This document shows, piece after piece, positions 12,071-23,934 of a stretch of DNA of 64,000 nt; within the stretch, counting starts at the first letter, position 1; every line of letters starts with the position of its first letter. Location: assembly GCA_922989275.2 (NCBI GenBank), contig OV277869.1, positions 19,230,189-19,294,188 on the forward strand. Reading direction: 5' to 3'. The notes beneath the pieces are model-generated. The model was not told where the DNA came from. It was given only the letters and a program-made list of their open reading frames with translations, and did not search any database. Made by a program: the position numbers and the translations under genes. The DNA comes from Gari tellinella. Lineage: Eukaryota > Mollusca > Bivalvia > Cardiida > Psammobiidae.

Positions 12071-12331
12071 TTTTCAACTAGATAAACAAAATGTAGTTAC
12101 ATTGGAGAAGAAACTGTTTCCACACATAACGATTCAAAACCATGTCTATTCTTTCCTATGTATATTTTGCAAACAATGCATACCCTGATCATATGGCTTA
12201 TATGGAATCATGATCTGTTATATTTGTTTCACTTTTGTATTTCAAAAATCTTTTCTAAAACCTGCAATAAAATCTATATAAATTGTTCAACTTTCAGAAG
12301 TGGAATATTTGAAATACGATTTGGAGCATTA

Positions 12332-12730
12332 TAAGAATCCACCATGAGTGTTGATGTGGGATATTAATTTTCTCCCCGAGGGTCAGAAAATTCAAGCAGG
12401 GACGAGGCTTGCCGAGTCCCTGCGTGAATTTTCTGACCCGAGGGGAAGGAAATTCCTATCCCACATCAACAAAACGAATGGTGGATTTTTTTCTCCCATG
12501 AAATCATTAAAACATGATATGAATAACGAAATAATTGCAGTTTCTGTGCACTTTTTTACGCCAAAACACGACGTTGTTTATAGTAACGTCATAAAAAATG
12601 ACGTCATTTAGTTACCCGCGTCATGCAACGCTTGTGGTAAAGCGGGGCAAACAATAAAATACGTCACGTGGTATTTAGGATAGAGTGATTCCACATGGGG
12701 AATATCTCTATCTCACATGGGCGAAAATGG
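12332..12730. mobile_element. Foldback element family F, copy 1 (uninterrupted)
   Basis: Begins AAGAATCCACCATG. A large hairpin 12346-12476 (TTGATGTGGGATA / TATCCCACATCAA) has the inner stem GCAGGGACGAGGC/GCCGAGTCCCTGC. The tail runs to CACATGGGCGAAAATGG. The opposite-orientation copy at 38380-40483 is split by another transposon. Confidence 0.85.
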
Positions 12731-12999
12731 GGGGAAAAGGGGTAACTACTATTTATGACAGGGATATAGATGCAGCATTGTACACGTTAAGTTTGAATAT
12801 ATAAGCAAATACCAGGTACAAGTACATTGAAAGTGCATGTGGTGTTTTAGTTTGTTAAATATTTACATGTTATGGTTCAATATTAGTTAGCAAACAAAAT
12901 ATTGTAGGGTAATTTTCATATTTAAGCCATATCAAAAACCGATTTTAATGTGCGAGGTATGAGTAAAAATTGATATATGACTTGTCAAAGCTTGTGTCG

Positions 13000-13850
13000 A
13001 TATATGTACACTTACAGTGAATGAGGCGTTATCCTTTCCCAAGGAACGCATTTATGCTAAATACTTAATTAATGTCCTTTGTAGAAGGTTTGGAGCCAGA
13101 TCAGGCACCGGGTAATAGGGCATCTGATCAGGCCAAAAATCTTTTGCTTTTCAAATTAAAACAAATCGTTGAAATGTTCAACACGTTCGTGTCTGCATTG
13201 CATTTGCGTTTATCTTTGTTTAACCCTTACACTGCCAAGTTTTTATCGTCTGCTTTAACACTCTTACCGCCAAAATATCGACTACATTGGTAGAGTCGTC
13301 TGCAATATTTATAAAGTCAGGTTTATAGCTTTATTAACTTAATAAATTTCTATACGAGTATCAACAGATTGAACCCTGTTCAGACGCTGCGTTATAAGGC
13401 GTCCGATCAGGATCCAAACTGTTTACAATGTCGCCTTATGGTCCCATTGGCAGTGAAAGAGTTTAGAATAACGTCTTCTCTTCTGTAAATATAGTTTATG
13501 GAAAGCTTGGATCGCTACAGTGGAGAAGACGTTATTTTTTCCCATTCAAAACAAAATAGGCGCAAATGCGATACTCTATGTACAATATAAACATAGACAA
13601 CTGTTTCAAACGTCGGATTACTATTCTTAATCTAAGTAACAATCTCTCTTTACGAACATAAAACTGTAAACCCTTATCCTGCTGAGATGACGTCTACTCT
13701 GACATTGTCGTCTGCAAACGTTTTTAAATTTAGATTTATACATTTTATAAGTGAAGAAACCTAAAGACGAGTGCCAAGCAGTTTGGATCCAGATCAAACG
13801 CCTCGTTACGCGGCGTTTGATCTGGATCCATACTATTTCCAAAAGAAAGC
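13000..13850. repeat. Intron 13 MITE cluster
   Basis: Hairpin cores at 13084-13145 (family A), 13366-13427 (family B ends CCCTTACACTGCC about 13224 and GGCAGTGAAAG about 13450) and 13773-13842 (GGATCCAGATCAAACGCC, symmetrically changed). Part of another family A end at 13516-13545. Confidence 0.75.
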
Positions 13851-13942
13851 AGTGATGCCGCGATCAGCAGACAAAGGGTTAAGCATGTGCGCATTTGTTG
13901 GGAAACAATAAACTCGTCAGCACTGTATGTGTGTACACTTAC

Positions 13943-14070
13943 AACCGCTGTTGACATCACGTTTTGGAACGTCACATCCGTTACAGGAACAGAATCCCAT
14001 TAATATTCATTACCCCTTCCTGATCTACATTGAGGTCTAGGAAAATAAGGCCGAGCAAGGCTGCAATAAG
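13943..14070 (-). pseudogene. Second, frameshifted copy of exon 13 (13b)
   Basis: Acceptor ATATACAG|CTT and donor GCGGTT|GTAAGT are both intact. It reads LIAALLGLIFLDLNVD, then EGVMNINGILFL, and hits a stop. After a frame change it continues VTDVTFQNVMSTAV and again reaches the donor in phase 0. Length is 128 nt against 132 for exon 13a, so a 4-nt loss (where LF codons should be) fully explains the break. About half the aligned residues match 13a. The FQNV part looks more like canonical White than 13a does. Either a former mutually exclusive exon now dead, or an assembly or allele error in a live one. Confidence 0.85.
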
Positions 14071-14838
14071 CTGTATATGCAACATATAAAATATTACAAC
14101 AGTAAAAGAATGGCAGGTTAATATGGGTTTGTATACACCCTATTACAGTGGAGGAGACGTTATTCTTTCCCGCTTAAACGCAGACGGTAAACAAACACAT
14201 TAATTATAAAAAGTGTTGAAAATATCACTTTTAAGACATTTCTTTCAGTTCAAATTAATCTGAACCGCAAACAGTTTGGAGCCTGTTTGCAATAGAACTA
14301 ATTTTTTTGGCGCGAAAGCGTTTATTGGGAAAGAATAACGTCCTACATGTATCTACTGCAACCACATATTATTGGTATTGACGGTTGATGATGTCTCAAA
14401 TCAGTTTTAAGCTATTTTGAAGTGTCAACGAGTTTAGAGGTCTTGAAATCACATCTGAATCATTATTAGGGGACCAAGTAGTCACACATTTGCCAAAATG
14501 CATGCTAAAGACTACCTAAAGTTCATTGGAGAATTTGCGCTGCCCCACGCTTCAACGAAAGGCAAACATAACGGAAACGGTATAAAAATAGAAAATGATA
14601 ACATTTTTGAAAATTTTGAAGACATGATTTAACGACGACTAGGAAATAGTTTGAAGACAGACAAGTGGCCTGGTTACCCAGCGTCTGATCTGTTTCTAAA
14701 TTAGTTGCCATGCATGTAAGGGTTTTAGCACAAGCACGTTTATTTGGAAGAGACATTGTAATTTACCATTGAAATATAATGTGTATTGAGACATGATCAT
14801 CTATCAATACCATGGCCAGAACATATTCTAGGACTTAC

Positions 14839-14970
14839 ATTTAAAACCCCAAATATGTTGGTAAATGAAACATTTGTTATGAATAGGAAAAGAACCCCGT
14901 TGATGTTCATCACACCTTGTTGATCTAGATCCAGCTGTAGGTAGATCAAACCAAGGATAATCCCAAGCAT
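14839..14970 (-). CDS. ABCG gene exon 13a (TM1-TM2 region, intact copy)
   Basis: Forty-four codons, residues 470-513, phase 0 at both ends. Acceptor CTGTTTAG|ATG, donor TTAAAT|GTAAGT. Begins MLGIILGLIYLQLD, then GVMNINGVLFLF and ends NIFGVLN. GVMNING is near-invariant in White-type ABCG. This is the only copy of the exon with an open frame. See the second copy at 13943-14070. Confidence 0.93.
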
Positions 14971-15399
14971 CTAAACAGAAACACAATATATCAAATACAA
15001 ATTAGGCATGATATGACACAATACAACTACCTCAGTTAATCAACCCTACCTCGTTCTCTGATCAAGGGTTACACTGTTTTCGAGATGGAGAACATAATAC
15101 TGAAATATGCTCACAAGTGTCAAATCAAGAAATTCTTAGGCTCAGTATCATTTGGGTCATACTAGACAGAGGTCAAATTCATACCGGTATATGTTATGTG
15201 GTTTAAACTATGCAAATTTACATCGACGATATTTCAGTAATCAAGTGTGTGTATTAAGTATGTTCACGTGTTTTATCATACTTTAGTGCTATAATGACAT
15301 GTTTGTTGTCTGCATGTGATATGTGAAAGCCAATTAAGTTATCGATACTTATGCTTATAAACTTCAAACTAATTATGCAACTAAATAAATGGTTCTTAC

Positions 15400-15505
15400 T
15401 AGTGTTTGAATCAGTTTCACTCGGATAACCATTGGCTCTCTGATTGTAGTTTTCAAGCATCGTGCAAACACAGCGGATAGCTGAACATACCATGGTGACT
15501 CGTAC
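15400..15505 (-). CDS. ABCG gene exon 12 (connecting helix)
   Basis: Residues 434-469: YESPWYVQLSAVFARC, then TTIREPMVIRVKLIQTL. The W-Q/L-xxxxxR...REP pattern is the amphipathic connecting helix that couples the NBD to the first membrane helix in ABCG proteins. Acceptor CGACACAG|G, donor ACACTA|GTAAGA, ending phase 0. Confidence 0.94.
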
Positions 15506-15569
15506 CTGTGTCGTAAAAAGATACATTAAAACATCTAAAAAACGAACACTTCTATGCTGAAAACTTTCT

Positions 15570-15860
15570 ATATAGAGATGTTTCCTATTAAGGCCTTTCG
15601 CTTACGGAAGTCGGTCTTGCGGGCGAGCGGATGTGCGTCTTGGCAACATAGACTTTTTCCGTACGAGCTTATACTAGAACATTTATATAAAGGAAATGTT
15701 GATACGAATTAGTATAATCCTTCATAGCGCAGTGAGTAGAGTGATTGACTTGCAATTCAATGGTCATAGGTTCGAGACTCATCCGATTCAAATACTTTTT
15801 TAAGTGTCCGATTTATTGACTTGTCAATCCATAACGCAGTGATCAAGGGACATGCTATTT
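15570..15860 (+). repeat. tRNA-derived SINE-like sequence
   Basis: A-box-like TAGCGCAGTGAGTAGAG at 15725 and B-box-like GGTTCGAGACTC at 15769, with an ATTGA/TCAAT anticodon-stem pair between them. The acceptor stem does not pair, so this is not a functional tRNA gene. The SINE borders are not clear to me. Confidence 0.5.
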
Positions 15861-17260
15861 TTAGTCTTCGTTGATTAGAATAATTGATGTTATATACGGT
15901 CCAATTATATGTCCACTTACATGTACGTTTTAGTTTAATGACTTACAAGTCAATAAAATCGGTATACATGTATACGATTTGATCGAACTATAAAGCCACA
16001 CATTGAAGCTTATCAATACGTCAACATTTTCAAGATCAACATTGCCCATTATTATTAAGTTTAAACAATATAATTAACCTTGTATGCAAGTCCATGAATA
16101 AATAATAGCGCATTTTAATGGCAGAATTTTAATTTTAAGGTAAAAGCTTCAAATTGCCCCCATTTTAATAAGAAAATCTGTTATAACAACATATCCTGAC
16201 TGTGATATTTTTTAATTTTTTCTGACCAACTGTTTCATCAACCATATATTTGAATAAAATGAAAACAAAATACATTGAATGAGTCAGTTTTCTGCAATTC
16301 AATTTTTTAGCATTTTTCAAAATTTAAATAGCTGATAACATCTTTCTGAACACCTTTATTCAAAATGTTTTTAGCTTTTCTTGTAATGAATGTTGGGGAC
16401 TACTTAGTGGGCTAGACTAATAGTTATTAGCTTTATTTATTTTTGAGAAAAATAAAATCATCAAAATTCCAGGTTTTTGTCAGAAAAAAGACCTTAAAGA
16501 CAAACCACACGATATATTTTGCTTATATTTTCACACATTGATTCGAAGCCTATTATCGTTCTTCATGAAAAAGTTCATAACAATTGTATGGAAACTAAGC
16601 GCACATGCGAAGTACCTTAAAGGAGGTTAAGTGGCAACATTCGTTAGAATAGGTAAAAGCCTAATTGCAGGGTAACAGTAATGCAGGTAACTCCACAAGG
16701 AGCTTTCTTCAATACTGCTATGCTGCATTCACCTATTAATGTCTATCATACAGAAAACAATACATGTAAGATATTAGTAAACAGTAAGGGAATACCCTGA
16801 TGAGATGTTCACCCTTGTATTACACAATCGCTCTTTGGTGAATAATATATAAAAGTTAGATAGCAGTTGGCGTGACATTCAAAATGTCAACCCGAGAAAC
16901 AGAATTCACCCTAGGCGAATACTGGAGGATCGGAACTCTCTAATTGGACGCCAAAACTAAACTCCATTTTAAAATATATACCTGTTTTCGTGGTAATGTC
17001 AAAATAGAGGAATTTTAAAGTGCCATGGAAAGATGGGGATTTTAACACTTTCACTGCCTTACCCCGTATACAATGGTCATTTGTAAACAGTTTGGACCCT
17101 TATCAGACGCAGGGTAATGTGTGACACTTATTCTGATTTTAGACAATTTACCTAAAATTTAAATTTCAGATATAAAAGCCTATGGCAATTGTTTAAAGTA
17201 CTTGACGTCATAGCAGTAAGGGAGTTACTAGTAAATGAGTTTGCTGAATAAATATAATAC

Positions 17261-17289
17261 CTTGACGTGCTACTGAATGCCTCTTCAAA
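17261..17289 (-). CDS. ABCG gene exon 11 (29-nt microexon)
   Basis: Encodes FEEAFSSTS plus two nt of Arg434. Acceptor CTTGTTTCAG, donor GTCAAG|GTATTA. Phases fit exons 10 and 12 exactly, so removing it would break the frame. Part of the hydrophilic linker. Its acceptor lies at the edge of a degenerate tandem repeat (17290-17640). Confidence 0.8.
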
Positions 17290-17640
17290 CTGAAACAAGA
17301 AACATTCGAACTAATGTGTGTGTTTTTACAAGAAACGCCAAAGTACATGTATAAGATTCAAAACTAAAGTATACAATGTGACAGAATCAAGAAAACAATC
17401 AAATCTAACGTATACAATTGAACAGAAACAAGAGAACGTTTACACTGAAGTGTAAGATTTAATATAATAAGAGAACATTCAATTAAAGTTCAAAATTTAA
17501 ATGGAATAAGAGAACTGTTAAACTAAAATATATTAAAAGATATAACGGAAATAAGAGAGTCAACCTTAAGTATAAGATTTAATAGAAATAAGAGAATATT
17601 CAATCTGAAGTATAAGATTTAACAGATATAAGAGAAAAAT
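17290..17640. repeat. Degenerate tandem repeat, about 48-60 bp unit, in intron 10
   Basis: Six or so diverged units with the pattern AATAAGAGAACATTCAA...AAGTATAAGATTTAA. The first unit supplies the pyrimidine tract and AG of the exon 11 acceptor on the gene strand. Confidence 0.7.
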
Positions 17641-18851
17641 CAAAATTACTCGAGGCATACCATGAAAAAAACAGATTTATGCAATTGTAAAAATGTATAT
17701 TTAGAGTATATGTATTTCTCCTCCTCAGTACCCGTGTTTGTTCATGGTTAACATCGATCAATAAGTAGGACAACAAAATATTGATTATAATGCTTGTGCG
17801 TATTTATAAGTGTAGACCAAAACCAGCTGTCATGTCTTCGACGCGGTGGTTTGATTTGGTTTTCACTGTTTACACTGATGTATGTCTTTTTTCTCTTGGC
17901 GCGTTCAATGCCAATTTTAGAAACCATGTAATAGGTTTCGCAAAATAATTGATAAGTACACTAAATGCAAACATTTTATTGCTGTAACGTCAACTGAAGT
18001 GAGCAGTCCTTGAAGGTGGTACGGAGAAGTTTGTACCGAATAAATATACAAGATTCAAATAAAATATATTTGTATGTCCACACCGCAGAACATCTACAAA
18101 ATGACATCTCTGAAAACGAAACCCTTACAAACCGAGTAAACAGTTATAGATTTATAGAGGTTTCCGGATTAAAGTCCCAACATTACTGTCAAATTGCCAA
18201 AATCGCGCACTTTTAAAACCTGAAAATGTAGGCACATTCGTAATCTAAACCTATAAAAAGAAGTTATCCCCGATTATTATGGAGGCAACATTGCACACAA
18301 CCCCTTGAAATTGGTGGAAACAAGTCGACTTTTAAATCTGTTTTGTTGACATTCGATCGAAGACGAATTATTACGGAAATGCTCCGGCTTCGCTCGGCTT
18401 TGCGCACAGTGTATATGAATTATCGCCGCGCTCCGTATCAATCACGTGACCTTTATCGGAGCCACCGTTAGTATTATTTTTAAACAAAGCCGCTTAAAAT
18501 GTACACCATCACAATAAGAATTCGACACATTTAGGTAGGATTCTTTACGAAGTGGGGGCATATGTCAGGCTTCTTGCACGCGATTTCACTTAGTTTTAAT
18601 ACATAGAAAATGCACATATATAAGAAATTGCGCGTTTTAAACACCAATATCAGTAGGATTGTGCCTTTAAGCAAGTTAAACTACCATTCCAAAACAGTTG
18701 AATTTTCAGTCGATCGAGACCGATAACAGCTTTCTACAAGAGCTCTCTGCAATACTAGTATCCTGGTTTTAAACAGCTACATAACTATCCTATAACTTTG
18801 GTTTTATTCCCTCGTTGATAATTAGTATATTGTGTGTTAAAGGGAGGTAAT

Positions 18852-18971
18852 CAGATTACTCATATATATGCAGCAAACCACTCTTAAACAGTCCATTCCC
18901 TAATCAGTCCGACTGATTAGGGAATGGACTGTTTAAGAGTGGTTTACTGCATACATATGAGTAATCTGATA
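18852..18971. mobile_element. Near-perfect palindromic MITE
   Basis: About 55-bp arms starting TCAGATTACTCATATATATG and meeting at CAGTCCGACTG. Arms are nearly identical, suggesting recent insertion or ongoing gene conversion. No ORF beyond read-through of the palindrome. Confidence 0.85.
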
Positions 18972-19200
18972 ATTACTAAATTAGTAAGTAATGTGTCTGA
19001 GACCAATATGTTTTTCTCGGGTTTCAAAGACATTTGGTTTAGGACGTTGGAGGGTATGCGGTATGATACATGTTTTATCAAACAATACGGATTAATTACG
19101 GTAGTAAGACCTGATTTTAAATATTTAATTTAAAGAACAATTCAGTTGAAATATACTGAAAAAAATGACATTATTATATGCATGTAACAGTGATTCTTAC

Positions 19201-19296
19201 GATTACACCGGTTTCTTTTGGGTTTGAACAGGCAGTGGCTATATCATCCTTGATGTTCTTGGTGTACTGTGAGTTCAAAAACCCATCGCATATGGA
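19201..19296 (-). CDS. ABCG gene exon 10
   Basis: Thirty-two codons, phase 0 at both ends, starting SICDGFLNSQYTKNIKDDIA. Acceptor TTTCCTTTCAG, donor GTAATC|GTAAGA. This is the variable charged linker between the NBD and the membrane domain. Confidence 0.88.
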
Positions 19297-19915
19297 CTGA
19301 AAGGAAAAAAGAAAAATAACAATTATTATAAAGTAATTATGGTTAGATTCTTCATATTTACTCTAGTGGACTCAGTAGTAATAAGCTAATGCAACATATT
19401 GGAAATAAGTGATGCTAATAATGTATATAACAGACATGTTACATGCACATGTAATTTAAGATCTTTTTAACGTGCAACTCACCTGGCCTGTCAGTACATT
19501 ACGTTAAATTGTTAACCGTTTACGCACTAGGTACTTATCGTTTATGACGCTTGTCTACAACAAATCTTAGAGATGATATATCTGAATATTCATACCAATT
19601 TCACAAATGTCTCGAAACAATTTGGATACAGATGAGACGCCGTGTTACTCTTATGAATCCAAACTGTTCCCAACTGGTCCCTCAAATTCGGCCATAGCAT
19701 GCAGACGGTAATCGTTTCAAAGAGACATCATAAAAAACATTTGACGTGTCGAAAACAAGAGAAGGTACGGTTGATATTGTTTGGTTTGTCCTTTACTATA
19801 ATATTGTTACAATGGAGAAGATATCATTATTTCCAATTTTAAAGCATACGAAACGCAAACATGTCGAAATGAAATGTAGAAAATGATATGTTTTGACAAT
19901 ACTGTTAGTATTCAC

Positions 19916-20018
19916 CTCTATCCTTTGTTTGCAGGAGTCCTCATTTCCCGGTACTACTGCCATTGTTTTTATGTAGAAATCAGCGGGATTAAAGTTCACA
20001 GGCACTGGGTAGCCAACA
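19916..20018 (-). CDS. ABCG gene exon 9
   Basis: Acceptor TTTGTTTCAG, donor ATAGAG|GTGAAT. Encodes SVGYPVPVNFNPADFYIKTM and on to CKQRIE. GYPxPxNxNPADF is a hallmark of ABCG proteins just after the NBD. A degenerate ACAGTGGAG-type MITE lies about 40 bp beyond the donor. Confidence 0.95.
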
Positions 20019-20363
20019 CTGAAACAAAATAATGCCTGTTTTCTTATTTGAGCTTCGTATCAAGTGAGTATTTAGAAGACTAAAAGGTGTTGCATATTCT
20101 TATGCGACGCCGCACATTACAGTCTATATATGTCGTGTGCCTATGTCGTATTATAAGGACAATAGCCGTTAATGGATTAACTAAACGCCTCATTACAATT
20201 TCTTTTAAACGTACCTGTAAGACAATGGGAAAACATCGTTTAATATTGAAATGATGACAGTAGAACTGTAGAACTATTCGATATGATAACATAATGCACT
20301 TTTTGATATTTATACTTCAAAAGGTTACATTATGTTTCAGGATAGTATTAACGAATGCCTTAC

Positions 20364-20435
20364 CTTTCATAGAACTTGAGCGCCTCCTTTGAATCGCCCA
20401 TGAAGGCCACCCTACCTTCTGCCATTACCATCACC
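20364..20435 (-). CDS. ABCG gene exon 8
   Basis: A 72-nt exon. Acceptor ATTTTAG|GGTG, donor GAAAG|GTAAGG. Joins codon Thr, then VMVMAEGRVAFMGDSKEALKF. The motif AEGRVAFMG is the conserved last strand of the ABCG NBD. Phase 2 at both ends. Confidence 0.93.
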
Positions 20436-20767
20436 CTAAAATACAGGATCAGTTCAAGACGAAATATACAAACCAACTAACGCACAATGCTCTGAACAAA
20501 CAGGCGCAAAGTTACAGCCGGGAAGACGTTATTCCTTTCTTACAGTGGATAACACGCAATCGAAACGCACAACAGCTAAATATACAGAATGCCAACTCTC
20601 TGACAATTCTGACCACCTACTTTAATGTGAGTGGAACATAGTTTTGAGCAGGATGAGAGGCTGGGATAACCGGCGTCTGATATGGATCCAAACTGTTTGC
20701 AATGGAAAGAATAGGTTGAGCGTAAACTCGTTTACTTGGACAGATTAACGTCTTCTCACTGTATAAT

Positions 20768-21306
20768 ATATAGAGGATAATTGTTTTTTTCAGTATAAGA
20801 TAGAAATTTAATCCATTGAGTGAACATCGTCAGACGTTATTTTTTCACGAGTGGCGAAGCCACGGGTGAAAATATAACAGTCTGATGTTCACGAAATGGA
20901 TTAAATTCGATCTTATACTGAAAAAATACAATTATTCTATTTATTTATGCTTTTAAGCCACTTTTTAAACGAAATTGTTCGACAATTGTGAAAGCGAAAG
21001 TACATGATTTACCCCGTGTTGAGCCCCAGGTTTACATCGAACACATTAACGAAACAGTTTCCCGTACGATGACGTCACTTATTTATTGATTTGACGTCAT
21101 CCGAATTACGTCGTTGCTCCCGATTTTGGATTCGTGTTCTTCCGTTGAGTGGTTCGCGACAAATCGGACTGCCGGAATTTAACGATAAGACACGATTGAC
21201 TACGAGTTTTGGGGAGCCCTACGGGGAAAACGGCGATTGGTGATAATCCACTGCAGTGGATTACCAAGTGATATTTTCCGGTAATCCACCGAAAAGCATA
21301 AATGAA
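20768..21306. mobile_element. Foldback element, copy 2 (opposite orientation to 1530-2060)
   Basis: Same order reversed: inverted repeat about 20784-20931 around GTGGCGAAGCCAC, then TGACGTCA-containing middle, then 'TAATCCACTGCAGTGGATTA' near 21246. High similarity to copy 1 along the full length by eye. Confidence 0.85.
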
Positions 21307-21722
21307 AACACATAAAGTGCTCTTACACTTAAAACGGAAAGGACATTCTTCTTTCTGATTTCAAAGTAACGAAAAGCAATACTGTTAAAATGTAGAACGA
21401 TACATTATTTTTTGAAAATGTTAATAATTACATTTATTCTGAATACAAAACAGTTTAGAACCTGACCAGACACCAGGTTAATCCGTACTCTGTACAGGAT
21501 ACGTACATGTAACTGTTGTAATTCAAACGCGTTTGTTGGTAAAAAGAACGTCGTATCTTCTTCTTCTTCTTCTGTTGATGTGCAGGGCCGCTCTAAGAAA
21601 GCTAAGCATTTTCGTATCCATCGTATATGCTTTACAAACAGTTTGTAGCCAGATTACACACCACAACACATAATGCATTGCTTTTGCACTTAGTTTCGTG
21701 AGCACGAGACAAAACAACATAT

Positions 21723-21981
21723 TACAGTGGAGAATGTGTTATTCTTTCCCAATAAACGCGTTTACGCTAAAACTATTATTTGCAGTGCAAACAGTTTGGA
21801 GCCAGATCAGACGCCGGGTAACCCGGCGTCTGATCAGGCTCCAAACTGTTTGCCACCAAGATAAACATGAATTATCTGAATTGTCCAAAAGTTGTGCTTT
21901 TCTAGGTTTAGTGCTTTGCGTTTGCGTACGTTTGCGTACGTTTGCGTTTAAACGGGAAAGAATAACAGATTCTCCACTGTA
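21723..21981. mobile_element. Family A MITE, full length (type copy)
   Basis: TACAGTGGAGAATGTG to GATTCTCCACTGTA, 259 bp. Perfect hairpin 21787-21854 with stems GTTTGGAGCC / GGCTCCAAAC and apex GGGTAACCC. Three GCGTTTGC(GTAC) words lie on the right side. Lies in intron 7. Confidence 0.92.
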
Positions 21982-22250
21982 TCCACTGTGCGTACATGTA
22001 TAGGCACATAGTCCTAGGACGGAAAATCTAATAGATATTAATATATATACATGTATCAAACTGTACAACGACATCCAATTGGAGACAAAACATGTATGCA
22101 TTGTTCGGTGGAGTCTTTACAGGGAGGGAAATTGGTTATAGTTTGCAAACATAAGGAAATCACAAATTGAGGCCAATCAATGGATCAATAACAAAATTAT
22201 GGATATCTATCAGCCAATAGGTGTTATGCTACCATGTAAACAGAACATAC

Positions 22251-22417
22251 GTGTCAAAGAGTGCGAACACTTCCGAGGACGGCTGATGGATGGTACACAG
22301 AATTGTTCTTCCTTTGCTCGCCATGTCTTTTAAAGTCAAGACGATATTTTCCGCCATGAATGAATCCAGACCAGACGTCGGCTCGTCACAAAATAGCAGC
22401 GGCGGATTCGTCAAGAT
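22251..22417 (-). CDS. ABCG gene exon 7 (Walker B, D-loop, H-loop)
   Basis: Acceptor ATCATTTAG|ATC, donor TTTGACAC|GTATGT. Begins [19 protein letters not shown]: Walker B aspartate 289, catalytic glutamate 290 and D-loop 293-296. [15 protein letters not shown] carries the switch histidine 322. All catalytic residues are intact, so the ATPase should be functional. Confidence 0.96.
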
Positions 22418-22589
22418 CTAAATGATAGGGTTCAAATGTTTTTGTTAATGCGGTTACAGTGGAAAAATCGTCATTCGTCAATATAGCGCTCCTTTTCTAC
22501 AGCGACACCCTATTTGGGAGACACAGATGGTGTGTGTTGCTCGGGGGACGTCGTTATAAGAGCGGAAATAAAGACTTGGCTTACATTTG

Positions 22590-22790
22590 CAAACAGATTG
22601 AATCCAGTTCAGACGCCGCGTAACGCGGAGTCTGATCCGGATTCAAGCTGTTAGTCACTCGTCATATTTATTCTATCAAAATGTCCACTTTTATGTAATT
22701 TTGAAGAAGCACCCAACAGCAGACGACACAATTAAGCAGACGGTATTGCAGCCATGAAAAGGTTGGATATAAATGTCTTGTTTGGAGAAC
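22590..22790. repeat. Family B-like hairpin MITE remnant in intron 6
   Basis: Hairpin 22590-22660 with CAGACGCCGCGTAACGCGGA and GATTCAAGCTGTT. 'GCAGACGAC' and a CATGAAAAGG end follow about 22760. No left TIR recognised. Confidence 0.6.
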
Positions 22791-23279
22791 AGCGGCACGG
22801 GTCGTTGTAAGGAGGGAGTCGTTGTTTGGAGGGTCGTTGCAGAAAGGGAATGCTGTAATTACAAAACGGTGTCATGTACACGTTAAACTGCAATGCAAAT
22901 TGCTGAGTTTACCGAAGCGCATGCTTGACCTTAGCTGTAGTACCAAGTCCATAACTAGCCTACATGCAGACACGTTATCCTTAGTCATAGAAGGCAAGGT
23001 AAAATGCCAACGTCGTGAAACTGTTATGTAACATACTGTATTTAGTGATGCGTATAAGCATGGGACCGTTGTCTGACTTTAACTGCAGTGCTTACTGCAT
23101 AACTGACAAAACATAACCTTTGTTCGTACAGACGTTCGTATAGACAACGCTAACAATAAATAATAAATGCCCTGCACCGCTTCTTAGCGGAGCATTACAT
23201 AGAATCACAATATTCGATAAAATATGTTGTTAGTGTAATAAGCATTGCGAATGATGAAGTTTGTCCAGGTACATGTACC

Positions 23280-23525
23280 TTTAACCCTTTCCATGTCACA
23301 CTTATCATGTTTGTTTACACCTCAAACGCCAGTTGGCGGTCTTTATATAAAGATGTCTGCAACATTGTTTCAAAATTAGATTGAAGGCAAAGTACGAATG
23401 ATTTTATTTCAAACTAAGCGTCAAAGAGTTTGGATCTTGATCAGACGTCGCGTTACGCAGCGTCTGGTCAGGATCCAAACTGTGTGCAAAGGCGCTTTTG
23501 GCATCGATAACAATGAAAGGGCTAA
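23280..23525. mobile_element. Family B MITE
   Basis: Left end TTTAACCCTTTCCATGTCAC at 23280, hairpin 23408-23480 (GATCAGACGTCGCGTTACGC), right end CAATGAAAGGGC about 23522. Confidence 0.7.
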
Positions 23526-23934
23526 GGTTATTTTATTAAAGTAGTCAGCTTTGCATGTGACCTTATCAACAGATACTGTACCACATGATTCAATGTTATT
23601 ATACTGATAAAGGTCAAGTTTACCCCTATCCGTCTGAGCAAAACGGTAATGGAAATTGCAAACAGTTGCACCAGTCGTCTAGTCTAGTAAATCAACGTTT
23701 GGGCAGTTAAAACAGTGTGGGTACGGTGTTGAAGTTTCCGGGATAAAACAACATAAACTCCATCTTTGGTATCATGAAAATTGCTGCAGACGACAATTTT
23801 GAAGCAGGCAATAATTTGAAATGATTGACACCTTGTGAGAGATAACACAGAAACCCAGTCACATACAGTAGTGATGGTGCTTTTTATTTCCCTTTTACAC
23901 CAAGTAAACTTTAATTGAAATGTACTTACATGTA

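Noticed and set aside
13943..14070. Treating the second exon 13 as part of a separate duplicated transporter gene
   Set aside because: I found no second copies of any other ABCG exon nearby, and exon 14 is single, so a local exon duplication fits better.
15717..15790. Possible tRNA gene
   Set aside because: A- and B-box-like motifs and an anticodon stem are present but the acceptor stem does not pair, so I call it SINE-derived.
21698..22101. ORFs of 101 and 120 codons crossing hairpin cores on both strands
   Set aside because: The palindromic core is open in several frames on both strands; similar chance ORFs occur at most MITE copies.
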